From NCBI GenBank assembly GCA_017645245.1, contig JAGCPG010000005.1, positions 1 through 36,673 of the forward strand: 36,673 nucleotides of DNA, written 5' to 3'. Position numbers and translations under genes: made by a program. This document shows positions 10,660 through 17,015 of the stretch, in pieces; position 1 is the first letter of the stretch, and every line of letters starts with the position of its first letter. Below the pieces are notes generated by a model. It saw only the letters and a list, made by a program, of their open reading frames with translations, was not told where the DNA came from and did no database searches. The stretch is from Bacteroidales bacterium. GTDB taxonomy: Bacteria > Bacteroidota > Bacteroidia > Bacteroidales > F082.

Positions 10660-10667
10660 TATTTTTG
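10660..10667 (+). promoter_or_regulatory. Candidate -7 box of the zinc-ribbon gene
   Basis: TATTTTTG matches TAnnTTTG and ends 23 bases before the ATG at 10691. It diverges from the aspS box about 22 bases away. No clear -33 element was found. Confidence 0.4.
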
Positions 10668-10690
10668 CAGTGAAAATGTGATGAAAATTC

Positions 10691-11431
10691 ATGTTGAAAT
10701 TCGACTCATATTATTTCCAATGTCCGCATTGCCAAGCCTGGCTGGAGGGCCGCAACCTTAAGTCGGAGCTGGTCAACGAGGCCATCCTCTACTCCGATGG
10801 CAAGGTGCTGTACGACAACTACATCACCACCCGCCAGAAGATGATCCTTTGCCCTTCGTGCGGCCATGCCTTCTGGGTTGAAGACCCCGTGGAGCCTTTC
10901 ATCACCTTCCAAAAGCCCGAGTCGGCCGTGTATTCATGGAACACCTGGCGCTTCTTCGGCATCAGCTTCTCCGACAACAAAGGCAAACTCGCTTTGATCA
11001 AGCATTACCAGCAGTTTTTGGCCAAAACGCATTATGAGCCGAAGAAAGAAATCTACCTGAGAAGGCTATTGTGGTGGGCCTACAACGACTTCCACCGCAA
11101 TTTCCAGTACATCCGCTGGAAGTATCTTCTCAACGGATTCATGAGTTATGGTGTGTGGAGCAGTTACCGCAGAATGCTCCTCGAAGGCGAGAAGCTATTT
11201 ATCAAGAACTTGAAGGATTTCAACGACAACCTTACCCGACTGCTAGTCTTGCTGGAAAAGCATCCCGAAGAGCAGATCGACTTGGAGTTGCCCGAGATTT
11301 ACCGTGAACTGCGGCAGTTCGACAAGACCAAGGAAATCCTGGAAACCAAGTCCAGCCGAACCCACTTCACCAACGAGATCCTGCGCCGGTCCAAGTGGAA
11401 GGACTCGAGGGTGTTTATGGTAACGGGATAG
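10691..11431 (+). CDS. Hypothetical protein with two CxxC pairs (zinc-ribbon-like), 246 aa
   Basis: I do not recognise this family. The N-terminus has two Cys pairs, C11-P-H-C14 and C54-P-S-C57 followed by GHAFW, which together would form a zinc-ribbon-like metal site (inferred). Residues about 75-175 are rich in Trp, Tyr and Phe (NTWRFFGISF, LRRLLWWAYNDFHRNF), and the C-terminal part (about 175-235) is charged and helical (LRQFDKTKEILETK). No signal peptide or membrane segment is seen, so it is probably cytoplasmic. It is the first plus-strand gene after the divergent aspS promoter, and its stop codon lies at the start of a heptamer tract that leads into the next gene. Function unknown; nucleic-acid binding is only a guess from the metal site. 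Confidence 0.8.
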   Translation: MLKFDSYYFQCPHCQAWLEGRNLKSELVNEAILYSDGKVLYDNYITTRQKMILCPSCGHAFWVEDPVEPFITFQKPESAVYSWNTWRFFGISFSDNKGKLALIKHYQQFLAKTHYEPKKEIYLRRLLWWAYNDFHRNFQYIRWKYLLNGFMSYGVWSSYRRMLLEGEKLFIKNLKDFNDNLTRLLVLLEKHPEEQIDLELPEIYRELRQFDKTKEILETKSSRTHFTNEILRRSKWKDSRVFMVTG

Positions 11432-11471
11432 GTGAAAGGTGAAAGTTTAGAATTGAGAGTTTAGAGATGAG
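11430..11471. repeat. Heptamer repeat tract spanning a stop and a start codon
   Basis: Six consecutive 7-mers: AGGTGAA, AGGTGAA, AGTTTAG, AATTGAG, AGTTTAG, AGATGAG. The tract begins in the TAG stop of the zinc-ribbon gene, and its last unit supplies the ATG of the L,D-transpeptidase gene at 11467. Confidence 0.75.
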
Positions 11472-12051
11472 AAAACTATTATTTGGAGTATTGGTGCTTA
11501 TGCTTACCGCATGCGGTGGGAAAGCCAACAATGTAAAAGAAAAAGAACAGACAATGACGGACACCGTCACCGTGGAGGAACCCGTGGTCTTTGGAGCGCT
11601 GCAGCATCGCGACAGTTGCTTCATTGTGATCTCGAAACCCGAACTACACCTGAGCGTATATGAAAGCCAGGAGGGCGACACAGTGCTGTTGGCCCGTTAT
11701 CCCGTATGCGTAGGCAAGAACTTAGGCCAGAAGGAGAAAACCGGCGACATGAAGACGCCCGAATGTGGCTTCGGCAACCCCTTCTCCATCACTGAGATCA
11801 AGCCGGCATCCAGCTGGACCCATGATTTCGGCGACGGACGCGGACCCATCCTGGCCTACGGCAACTGGTTCATGCGGCTGAAGACGCCTGGATTCACCGG
11901 CATCGGCATCCATGGCAGCACCAACAATGAGAACTCCGTGCCGGGCCGCGGCAGCGAAGGCTGCATCCGGCTGCTCAACGCCGACTTGGATGAATTGAAG
12001 GAAACTTATGCTTTTGTCGGCATGAAGGTCATCGTCCTAGCAGACCGTTGA
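11467..12051 (+). CDS. L,D-transpeptidase (YkuD-type) lipoprotein, 194 aa
   Basis: The N-terminus MRKLLFGVLVLMLTAC is a lipoprotein signal with the lipidated Cys at residue 16. Residues about 50-192 form the YkuD catalytic domain, with H149 (GIGIHGST) and the SEGCIRLLN motif holding catalytic C166 and R168. Enzymes of this family crosslink peptidoglycan or attach proteins to it in the periplasm through a Cys thioester. The protein has little beyond the signal and catalytic domain. The ATG sits within the last unit of a heptamer tract. The 3' end overlaps convergent tcdA by 23 bases. Substrate and bond type cannot be told from the sequence. Confidence 0.9.
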   Translation: MRKLLFGVLVLMLTACGGKANNVKEKEQTMTDTVTVEEPVVFGALQHRDSCFIVISKPELHLSVYESQEGDTVLLARYPVCVGKNLGQKEKTGDMKTPECGFGNPFSITEIKPASSWTHDFGDGRGPILAYGNWFMRLKTPGFTGIGIHGSTNNENSVPGRGSEGCIRLLNADLDELKETYAFVGMKVIVLADR

Positions 12052-12742
12052 TGACCACGCTGGCGCAGAAAATGCCGAAAGCTGCCGGCATGTAGGAGAT
12101 CGTTCCCACATTTGACACCTTGTTCTGTTCGTTCACGTTGACGATGGCTGTATCGTCCACAGGTTCAGGCGAATACACCGCAGTGATACCATCGAATACA
12201 CCCAGGCGGTGCAGGCGTTTTCGGATGTAAAAAGCCAGTCGGCAGTGGTTGGATTGGGCGATGTCAGCAATCTCGATCTTTTCGGGATGGAACTTCCCTC
12301 CTGCCCCCATACAACTCACCACACGTTGGTTGTTTTGCTTGGCATAATACAGAAGAAACACCTTTGGTGCTACAGTATCTATGGCATCAACGATAAAGTC
12401 GTACGGTTTCGACACCAATTCGATGATGGCGTCATCCTTCATGTAACGGTTGATGACTTCCAGTTCGACTTCGGGGTTGATGTCGCGGATGCGTTCGGCC
12501 ATGACGTCGGCCTTGGGCCGGCCTTGTGTGGAGCCTAGGGCGAGGAGCTGACGGTTACGGTTGGTGACGTTGACCACGTCGCCGTCGACGATGGTCATGC
12601 GGCCGATGCCCGCTCGGGCAAGCTGCTCAGCGGCGTAAGCTCCTACCCCACCCAAGCCCACTACTAGCACATGGCTCCGTCTAAGCTTTTCAATGCCATC
12701 GTCGCCGATGAGCAATCGTGTTCGGTCATTCCACTGTTCCAT
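12029..12742 (-). CDS. tcdA: tRNA threonylcarbamoyladenosine dehydratase (TcdA/CsdL family), 237 aa
   Basis: This E1-like ATP-using enzyme converts t6A37 of tRNA to the cyclic form ct6A. The N-terminus MEQWNDRTRLLIGDDGIEKL is typical of TcdA. The ATP-binding loop VVGLGGVGAYAAEQLARAG lies at about 27-45, followed by IVDGDVVNVTNRNRQ. D116 in DFIVDAIDT and SCMGAGGKF further support a ThiF/MoeB-type fold. The start at 12742 lies inside the 3' end of tatD (79-base overlap in another frame), so the two genes are probably cotranscribed; a TAATTTTG box at 12769-12762 might also start transcription, but it falls in conserved tatD coding sequence. The 3' end overlaps the L,D-transpeptidase gene. Confidence 0.9.
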   Translation of the reverse strand: MEQWNDRTRLLIGDDGIEKLRRSHVLVVGLGGVGAYAAEQLARAGIGRMTIVDGDVVNVTNRNRQLLALGSTQGRPKADVMAERIRDINPEVELEVINRYMKDDAIIELVSKPYDFIVDAIDTVAPKVFLLYYAKQNNQRVVSCMGAGGKFHPEKIEIADIAQSNHCRLAFYIRKRLHRLGVFDGITAVYSPEPVDDTAIVNVNEQNKVSNVGTISYMPAAFGIFCASVVINGLLGR

Positions 12743-13353
12743 ACGTCAAGATTTAGTCGTGCAAAATTAGCGAATATTCTTTCTTTCAGCACTCCCAAAG
12801 GCAGGTTTAAGCGCTCTGCCGCTTTTTCATAGACCTCCTGGATGGTTTTTTCCGAGGTATCCGTCTCTAAAAACAGATGATCCAAAGGGATGGATGTTAT
12901 GGCTTTGGCGACTTTCCTGTTCTCATAAAACAGGCTTTCGCCGACGGATAAATAGATGCCTTTTTCGGTGAAAAGCCGCACTTCGGCCTCATTGCCGTTA
13001 AATCCGTGTATGATCCAAGGCTGCTTGGGTTGGTACTTTTTATACAATCGGAGAATCTCATCCGTGCCGCGCACATTATGGATGATCAAAGGCTTTCGGT
13101 ATTGCTCGGAGAGCAGGATATGCTTTTCGAACATCTCAATTTGCAAGGGAAGCGTCGCTTTGTGGAGGCGGTCGATGCCTGTTTCGCCGATGGCGGCAAT
13201 TTTGTTTTCCTTCAGTAATGATTCAAGGCGGGAAAGGTCTTGGGAAAATAGATAATCAGGGTCATCAAGCCACCACGGATGAATGCCGAACGTCATTGCA
13301 TGTGAGGCATGATGCGTGTGAATGTCAATAAATGGAGCGTCTTTAGTTTTCAT
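12664..13353 (-). CDS. TatD-family metal-dependent hydrolase, 229 aa
   Basis: TatD proteins are TIM-barrel metal-dependent nucleases or hydrolases of the cytoplasm. Metal ligands include DIHTH (H12, H14), GETGID, IIHNVRG, IIHGFNG and LETDTSE. I use the ATG at 13353 because the protein then begins MKTKDAPFIDIHTH as expected, and a -7 box lies four bases upstream; the frame is open further upstream, but that extra sequence does not look like TatD. The family normally ends shortly after a motif like IFANFARLNL. Here about 25 further residues follow, read out of frame over the tcdA start, so the native stop may have been lost. The exact substrate is unknown. Confidence 0.88.
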   Translation of the reverse strand: MKTKDAPFIDIHTHHASHAMTFGIHPWWLDDPDYLFSQDLSRLESLLKENKIAAIGETGIDRLHKATLPLQIEMFEKHILLSEQYRKPLIIHNVRGTDEILRLYKKYQPKQPWIIHGFNGNEAEVRLFTEKGIYLSVGESLFYENRKVAKAITSIPLDHLFLETDTSEKTIQEVYEKAAERLNLPLGVLKERIFANFARLNLDVWNSGMTEHDCSSATMALKSLDGAMC

Positions 13354-13357
13354 GTGG

Positions 13358-13389
13358 CAAAAATACCTAATTTTGCCGACAAATTCAAA
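13358..13389 (-). promoter_or_regulatory. Promoter of tatD; possible leaderless transcript
   Basis: Minus-strand -7 box TATTTTTG (13365-13358) ends four bases before the tatD ATG at 13353. A TTTG -33 element lies 20 bases upstream (13389-13386). Both elements and spacing fit the Bacteroidota consensus. The start of transcription would fall at or next to the ATG. Confidence 0.6.
13368..13375 (+). promoter_or_regulatory. Candidate -7 box of the bile-acid/sodium-symporter-type gene
   Basis: TAATTTTG matches TAnnTTTG and ends 17 bases before the ATG at 13393. It is two bases from the divergent tatD -7 box, so each promoter lies within the footprint expected for the other. The -33 region (TTTA near 13342) is poor. 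Confidence 0.5.
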
Positions 13390-13392
13390 TTG

Positions 13393-14295
13393 ATGCAGCG
13401 TTTCAAAAGTTGGATCTTGCCTATCGCCATTGTGCTCGGGATTTTTTTCCATGAGTACATCATCGTTTTGCAGCCGGCGTTGCCGTATTTCATCTTTTTG
13501 ATGCTGTATTTCTCGTTCAACTCGCTGGATGTGAAGACCATGCGTTTCACGATGTTCGACTTCTGGCTGCTGCTATTCCAGTTGGTAGTCTCCACGGCGT
13601 GTTATTTCATCATCCTGCCTTTCGACGGCATCATCGCCCAAGGCGCCTTTGTGACAGTGCTGGCCCCGACGGCGGCAGCTGCCATTGCCGTGTCGCTCAT
13701 CCTTGGCGCCAACATCGGCATGATGAGCACCTACCTCATCGCCTGCAACCTGATGGTGGCCGTGGTAGCGCCCCTATCTTTCACCCTGATCGGGGCAAAT
13801 CCTGATATCTCGTTCTGGAGTTCTTTCTTTGCCATCCTCCGCAAGGTGTTCCCCCTGCTGATCGCGCCTTTTGTGCTGGCCGTGTTGACCCGTTGGCTCC
13901 TACCCAAGGCAAACGCCTACATCAACAAACATAAAAACCTGTCGTTTTACGTGTGGGCCGTGTCGCTGACGGTGGTCATCTCACGCGCCATCGGGCTGCT
14001 GATGACCCAGTTTCACGAGCATCGGATGATGTTCCTTTGGATGGTTGTGATTTCCATTTTCCTGTGTTTTCTGCAGTTTTTTGTGGGTCACCTCATCGGA
14101 AAGCGTTATGGTGACCGAGTGGCGGGTGGACAAGCTTTGGGACAGAAAAACACGGTGCTGGCCATCTGGATGGCGCAGAGTTACCTCAACCCCTTGTGCT
14201 GCATCGTTCCCACGCTGTATGTCATCTGGCAGAACCTTTACAACAGCTTCCAGATGATGCAGAAAGACAGGGCTGAAAACAAAAAAGGCTGTTGA
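13393..14295 (+). CDS. Bile acid:sodium symporter (BASS) family transporter, 300 aa
   Basis: The protein is almost entirely hydrophobic, with about nine to ten membrane helices (for example WILPIAIVLGIFF, FVLAVLTRWLLP, FLWMVVISIFLCFL), and so sits in the inner membrane. The crossover region GANIGMMSTYLIACNLMVAV and the late motif GQALGQKNTVLAIW are typical of the BASS/SBF fold. Members carry organic anions with sodium; bile acids are only one example, and the real substrate here is unknown. I use the ATG at 13393 because the frame upstream of it overlaps the tatD promoter and start. The stop codon lies inside a strong hairpin (14284-14311) that probably ends the transcript. Confidence 0.85.
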   Translation: MQRFKSWILPIAIVLGIFFHEYIIVLQPALPYFIFLMLYFSFNSLDVKTMRFTMFDFWLLLFQLVVSTACYFIILPFDGIIAQGAFVTVLAPTAAAAIAVSLILGANIGMMSTYLIACNLMVAVVAPLSFTLIGANPDISFWSSFFAILRKVFPLLIAPFVLAVLTRWLLPKANAYINKHKNLSFYVWAVSLTVVISRAIGLLMTQFHEHRMMFLWMVVISIFLCFLQFFVGHLIGKRYGDRVAGGQALGQKNTVLAIWMAQSYLNPLCCIVPTLYVIWQNLYNSFQMMQKDRAENKKGC

Positions 14296-14311
14296 TGGAT
14301 CAACAACCTTT
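14284..14311 (+). terminator. Hairpin terminator overlapping the BASS stop codon
   Basis: The arms 14284-14296 and 14299-14311 (AAAGGCTGTTGAT and ATCAACAACCTTT) pair over 13 positions with one mismatch and a two-base loop. A tract of A precedes the stem; the T run after it is short, so efficiency is uncertain. The TGA stop of the transporter lies in the left arm. Confidence 0.6.
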
Positions 14312-14422
14312 CTCAAAAAAATCCAGGCTTCTTGTGATTGTTTCGTGTCCTTTCGGATGCGCTATGGATTGCAAAGATAACAAAGAAAAGCGCGTTTCGC
14401 CACTGTTTTTCCATTTTTTTTG

Positions 14423-14430
14423 TAATTTTG
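14423..14430 (+). promoter_or_regulatory. Candidate -7 box of rluB
   Basis: TAATTTTG matches TAnnTTTG and ends 22 bases before the rluB ATG. It follows the terminator hairpin of the transporter gene. No TTTG at the usual -33 distance. Confidence 0.5.
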
Positions 14431-14452
14431 CCGCCCATTTATATAAAGAAGT

Positions 14453-15781
14453 ATGACAGAACAAGGAAACACTGGTAAGCGTCCGCGTACCAGGAAGCCT
14501 GCAGAGCGAAAAGAAGAGTTTCTGCAGAACAAGTCCTTCAGAATTTCACACCGTGACGGTGCCGAAGAAGGACAGAGAAAAGAGAGAAAGTTTGGCGAGA
14601 AGCCGAGAGGTGAACGCCGTTTCAATGATGAGGACCGCCCAAAACGCCGTTTCAACAACGACGAAGATCGTCCGCGCCGCCGTAAGTTCGAGGATGACGA
14701 GAAACCACGCCGCAAGTTTAATGACGAAGAAAGACCACGTCGCCGTTTCAACAGCGATGACGAGAGACCACGTCGTAAATTCAACGATGAGGAACGTCCT
14801 CGTCGCAGAAAGTTTGAAAACGACGAAAAACCTCGCCGGAAGTTCAATGACGAAGAAAAACCACGTCGCCGTTTCAATAGCGATGACAAGAGACCACGTC
14901 GTAAATTCAACGATGAGGAACGTCCACGCCGTAGATTTGACGATGATGAGAAACCGCGTCGCGGAAGCCGTCGTTTCGAGGAACGCCACGACGAGGAGGA
15001 AGCTCCGAAGAGAGGCCGCAAGGGCTATGTCCGTGAAAAAGACCCGCTGTACGACCGCCCGGCTGCCACTGGCGAAATCCGCCTGAACAAATACCTCGCC
15101 GACTGTGGCATCTGCTCACGCCGAGAGGCCGACGAACTGATCAAGGCCGGTTGCGTCACCGTGAACGGTGAACTGGTCACCACCATGGGATTCAAGGTGA
15201 AGACCACCGACAAAGTCGTTTATGGTGGCCAGACCCTCAACCGCGAAAAACTCCGTTACATCCTGCTCAACAAGCCCAAAGGTTACATCACCACCGCCGA
15301 CGATCCAGAAGGCCGTGAGACCGTGATGGAACTCGTCAAGGACGCCTGCGAAGAGCGCATCTTCCCTGTGGGCCGTCTCGACAAGAACACCACTGGCTTG
15401 CTGCTGCTCACCAACGACGGCGACCTCGCCAAGAAGCTCACCCACCCGAGCAGTGAGATCACCAAGCTGTATCACGTGGTGCTCAACAAGCCGCTGACCA
15501 AGAACGACATGCTTCGCATTTCCGAAGGAGTTGAGCTCGACGACGGCATGATCGCCGCCGACAGCATCGCCTACGACGAGGACGATGAGAGCAAGAAAGG
15601 CATCGGCATCGAGCTTCACTCGGGCCGCAACCGCATCGTCCGCCGCATCTTCGAACATCTTGGCTACGACGTCATGAAGCTCGACCGCGTGATGTTCGCC
15701 GGACTCGACAAATACAAACTGCCCCGTGGCGAATGGCGTTTCCTCACCGACAGAGAGGTCGCCATGCTCAAGAAACTCTGA
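14453..15781 (+). CDS. rluB: RluB/RsuA-family pseudouridine synthase with long charged repeat tail, 442 aa
   Basis: The C-terminal part is a pseudouridine synthase of the RsuA/RluB type that isomerises a uridine in rRNA. An S4 RNA-binding domain starts near residue 209 (IRLNKYLADCGICSRREADEL), and the catalytic Asp is D310 in GRLDKNTTGLLLLTNDGD. The final motif GRNRIVRRIFEHLGYDV is also conserved. Residues about 45-175 are a low-complexity tail of repeats such as RRKFNDEERPRR and RRFNSDDERPRR, which should be disordered and can bind RNA or ribosomes by charge (inferred). At DNA level two 126-base units (42 residues each) are nearly identical. Similar tails occur in Bacteroidota homologues. 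The stop overlaps the next start as TGATG. The exact target base is inferred from the family. Confidence 0.9.
   Translation: MTEQGNTGKRPRTRKPAERKEEFLQNKSFRISHRDGAEEGQRKERKFGEKPRGERRFNDEDRPKRRFNNDEDRPRRRKFEDDEKPRRKFNDEERPRRRFNSDDERPRRKFNDEERPRRRKFENDEKPRRKFNDEEKPRRRFNSDDKRPRRKFNDEERPRRRFDDDEKPRRGSRRFEERHDEEEAPKRGRKGYVREKDPLYDRPAATGEIRLNKYLADCGICSRREADELIKAGCVTVNGELVTTMGFKVKTTDKVVYGGQTLNREKLRYILLNKPKGYITTADDPEGRETVMELVKDACEERIFPVGRLDKNTTGLLLLTNDGDLAKKLTHPSSEITKLYHVVLNKPLTKNDMLRISEGVELDDGMIAADSIAYDEDDESKKGIGIELHSGRNRIVRRIFEHLGYDVMKLDRVMFAGLDKYKLPRGEWRFLTDREVAMLKKL
14696..14947 (+). repeat. Tandem 126-base coding repeat in rluB
   Basis: Two head-to-tail units, 14696-14821 and 14822-14947, share long near-identical stretches, for example cgtcgtaaattcaacgatga in both. 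Each encodes 42 residues made of three roughly 14-residue Arg/Lys/Asp/Glu-rich subunits. Shorter diverged subunits flank them. Confidence 0.8.
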
Positions 15782-16947
15782 TGACGACAAGGCAATTCAT
15801 CGAAGAACATCTCCATGACGATGTCCGTGAGTTAGCCCTGAAATACCGCAATGCCGAGGTCGATATGGCCTTGGCATTGCGTCAAATAGAGGCTCGGCAA
15901 CTCTTGCGGAAAAAGGTTCCTTCGTGGAGTGATAACCCCGATCTGCTCTTTCCCGCGCATCTCTCCGTGGAACAATGCTCCTCTGAAGCTACGGCGCAAT
16001 ACAAGGCATCGTTGCTGCATGGCGATTCTTTCGCCGATTTGACTGGAGGCTTGGGCGTGGATTGCCATTTCATCTCACAGCATTTCAAAACAACGGATTA
16101 CGTTGAGTTGAATCCAGACCTTTGTGCGTTGGCAAAAAACAATTTCAACGTACTTGGATCAAAAATCAATGTCGAAGACATATCCGCTGAAACATATTTA
16201 AACAACTGTAAACCAGTTGATTGTGTTTTCATTGACCCTGCGCGTCGCGACCATTATGGCCGTAAGACCGTCTCCATCGCCGACTGTACGCCCAATGTCA
16301 TAGAACTCCAGGATTTGATGCTTCAAAAAACAAAAAAAGTGATGGTGAAACTCTCGCCGATGCTCGACATCAGTAAGGCATTGGAGGAATTGCGCCACGT
16401 CAGCGAGGTACATGTGGTGGCCGTCGCCAACGAATGTAAGGAGCTACTTTTCATCTTGGAGCAAGGCTTTGAAGAAAGCCCTGTCTTTACTTGCGTGAAT
16501 TTGCAATCGGAACAGCCTAAAGTCCAATTTACGCAAGACGAGGAACGAAATGCGGCCGTTGCCCTCGCCAAAGAGGTTTCGCAATACCTCTATGAGCCCA
16601 ACGCCGCCGTGATGAAAGGCGGATGCTACAAGCTGCTGACCCAACGCTTTGGCATTCAAAAGCTGCATCGCAACAGCCATCTTTACACCTCTGATCAGCT
16701 GGTTGCCAACTTTCCGGGACGCATCTTCACCGTAGACGACTGGGCACCTTTCAACAAGAAAATCAAGCAAACCTTGTTGGCAGGCGTTGAGAAAGCCAGC
16801 ATCGCCACCCGCAACTTTCCCCTTTCAGTGGCGGAATTGCGGAAATCCTTGAAGATCACCGATGGCGACAAGGTATTTCTGTTTGCCACCACCTTGTCAG
16901 ATGGGCGATTCATCCTCCTCAAAACCGCCCAATTGGCAAATAATTGA
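15781..16947 (+). CDS. THUMP-like-domain class I SAM-dependent methyltransferase, 388 aa
   Basis: SAM-binding motif I is FADLTGGLGVDCHFISQHF (about residues 82-100), followed by acidic YVELNPDLCALA and the catalytic-type motif FIDPARRD (about 153-160). The C-terminal part (about 290-388, VANFPGRIFTVDDW, RNFPLSVAELRKSLKI) resembles the THUMP-like domain found with such enzymes in Bacteroidota. An RNA substrate is therefore likely but inferred. I chose the ATG at 15781, which shares one base with the rluB stop (TGATG); a longer frame from 15733 would overlap rluB and has no support. Coupling with rluB suggests both act on RNA modification. The modified base is unknown. Confidence 0.85.
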   Translation: MTTRQFIEEHLHDDVRELALKYRNAEVDMALALRQIEARQLLRKKVPSWSDNPDLLFPAHLSVEQCSSEATAQYKASLLHGDSFADLTGGLGVDCHFISQHFKTTDYVELNPDLCALAKNNFNVLGSKINVEDISAETYLNNCKPVDCVFIDPARRDHYGRKTVSIADCTPNVIELQDLMLQKTKKVMVKLSPMLDISKALEELRHVSEVHVVAVANECKELLFILEQGFEESPVFTCVNLQSEQPKVQFTQDEERNAAVALAKEVSQYLYEPNAAVMKGGCYKLLTQRFGIQKLHRNSHLYTSDQLVANFPGRIFTVDDWAPFNKKIKQTLLAGVEKASIATRNFPLSVAELRKSLKITDGDKVFLFATTLSDGRFILLKTAQLANN

Positions 16948-16978
16948 AAAAAACTCGAACAAATCCCCATAAATTGCT

Positions 16979-16986
16979 TACTTTTG
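16979..16986 (+). promoter_or_regulatory. Candidate -7 box at the head of the protease-gldFG-mevalonate gene string
   Basis: TACTTTTG matches TAnnTTTG and ends 29 bases before the protease ATG at 17016. No clear -33 TTTG. It is the only good box I see before the eleven-gene plus-strand string. Confidence 0.5.
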
Positions 16987-17015
16987 TAGTCTTTAAACCA
17001 GTAAAAAGAACAGCC

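Noticed and set aside
13309-13392. Upstream extension of the transporter frame (start at 13309)
   Set aside because: The added residues would be read over the tatD start and both promoters, and do not resemble the family. The ATG at 13393 fits.
14580-14990. Possible CRISPR array from the periodic sequence
   Set aside because: The period is made of multiples of three, is translated in frame in rluB, and no spacer-like variable segments or cas genes are present.
14362-15021. Ser/Arg-rich repeated minus-strand frame opposite rluB
   Set aside because: Its repeats mirror the coding repeats of the rluB tail; the forward protein has the real domains.
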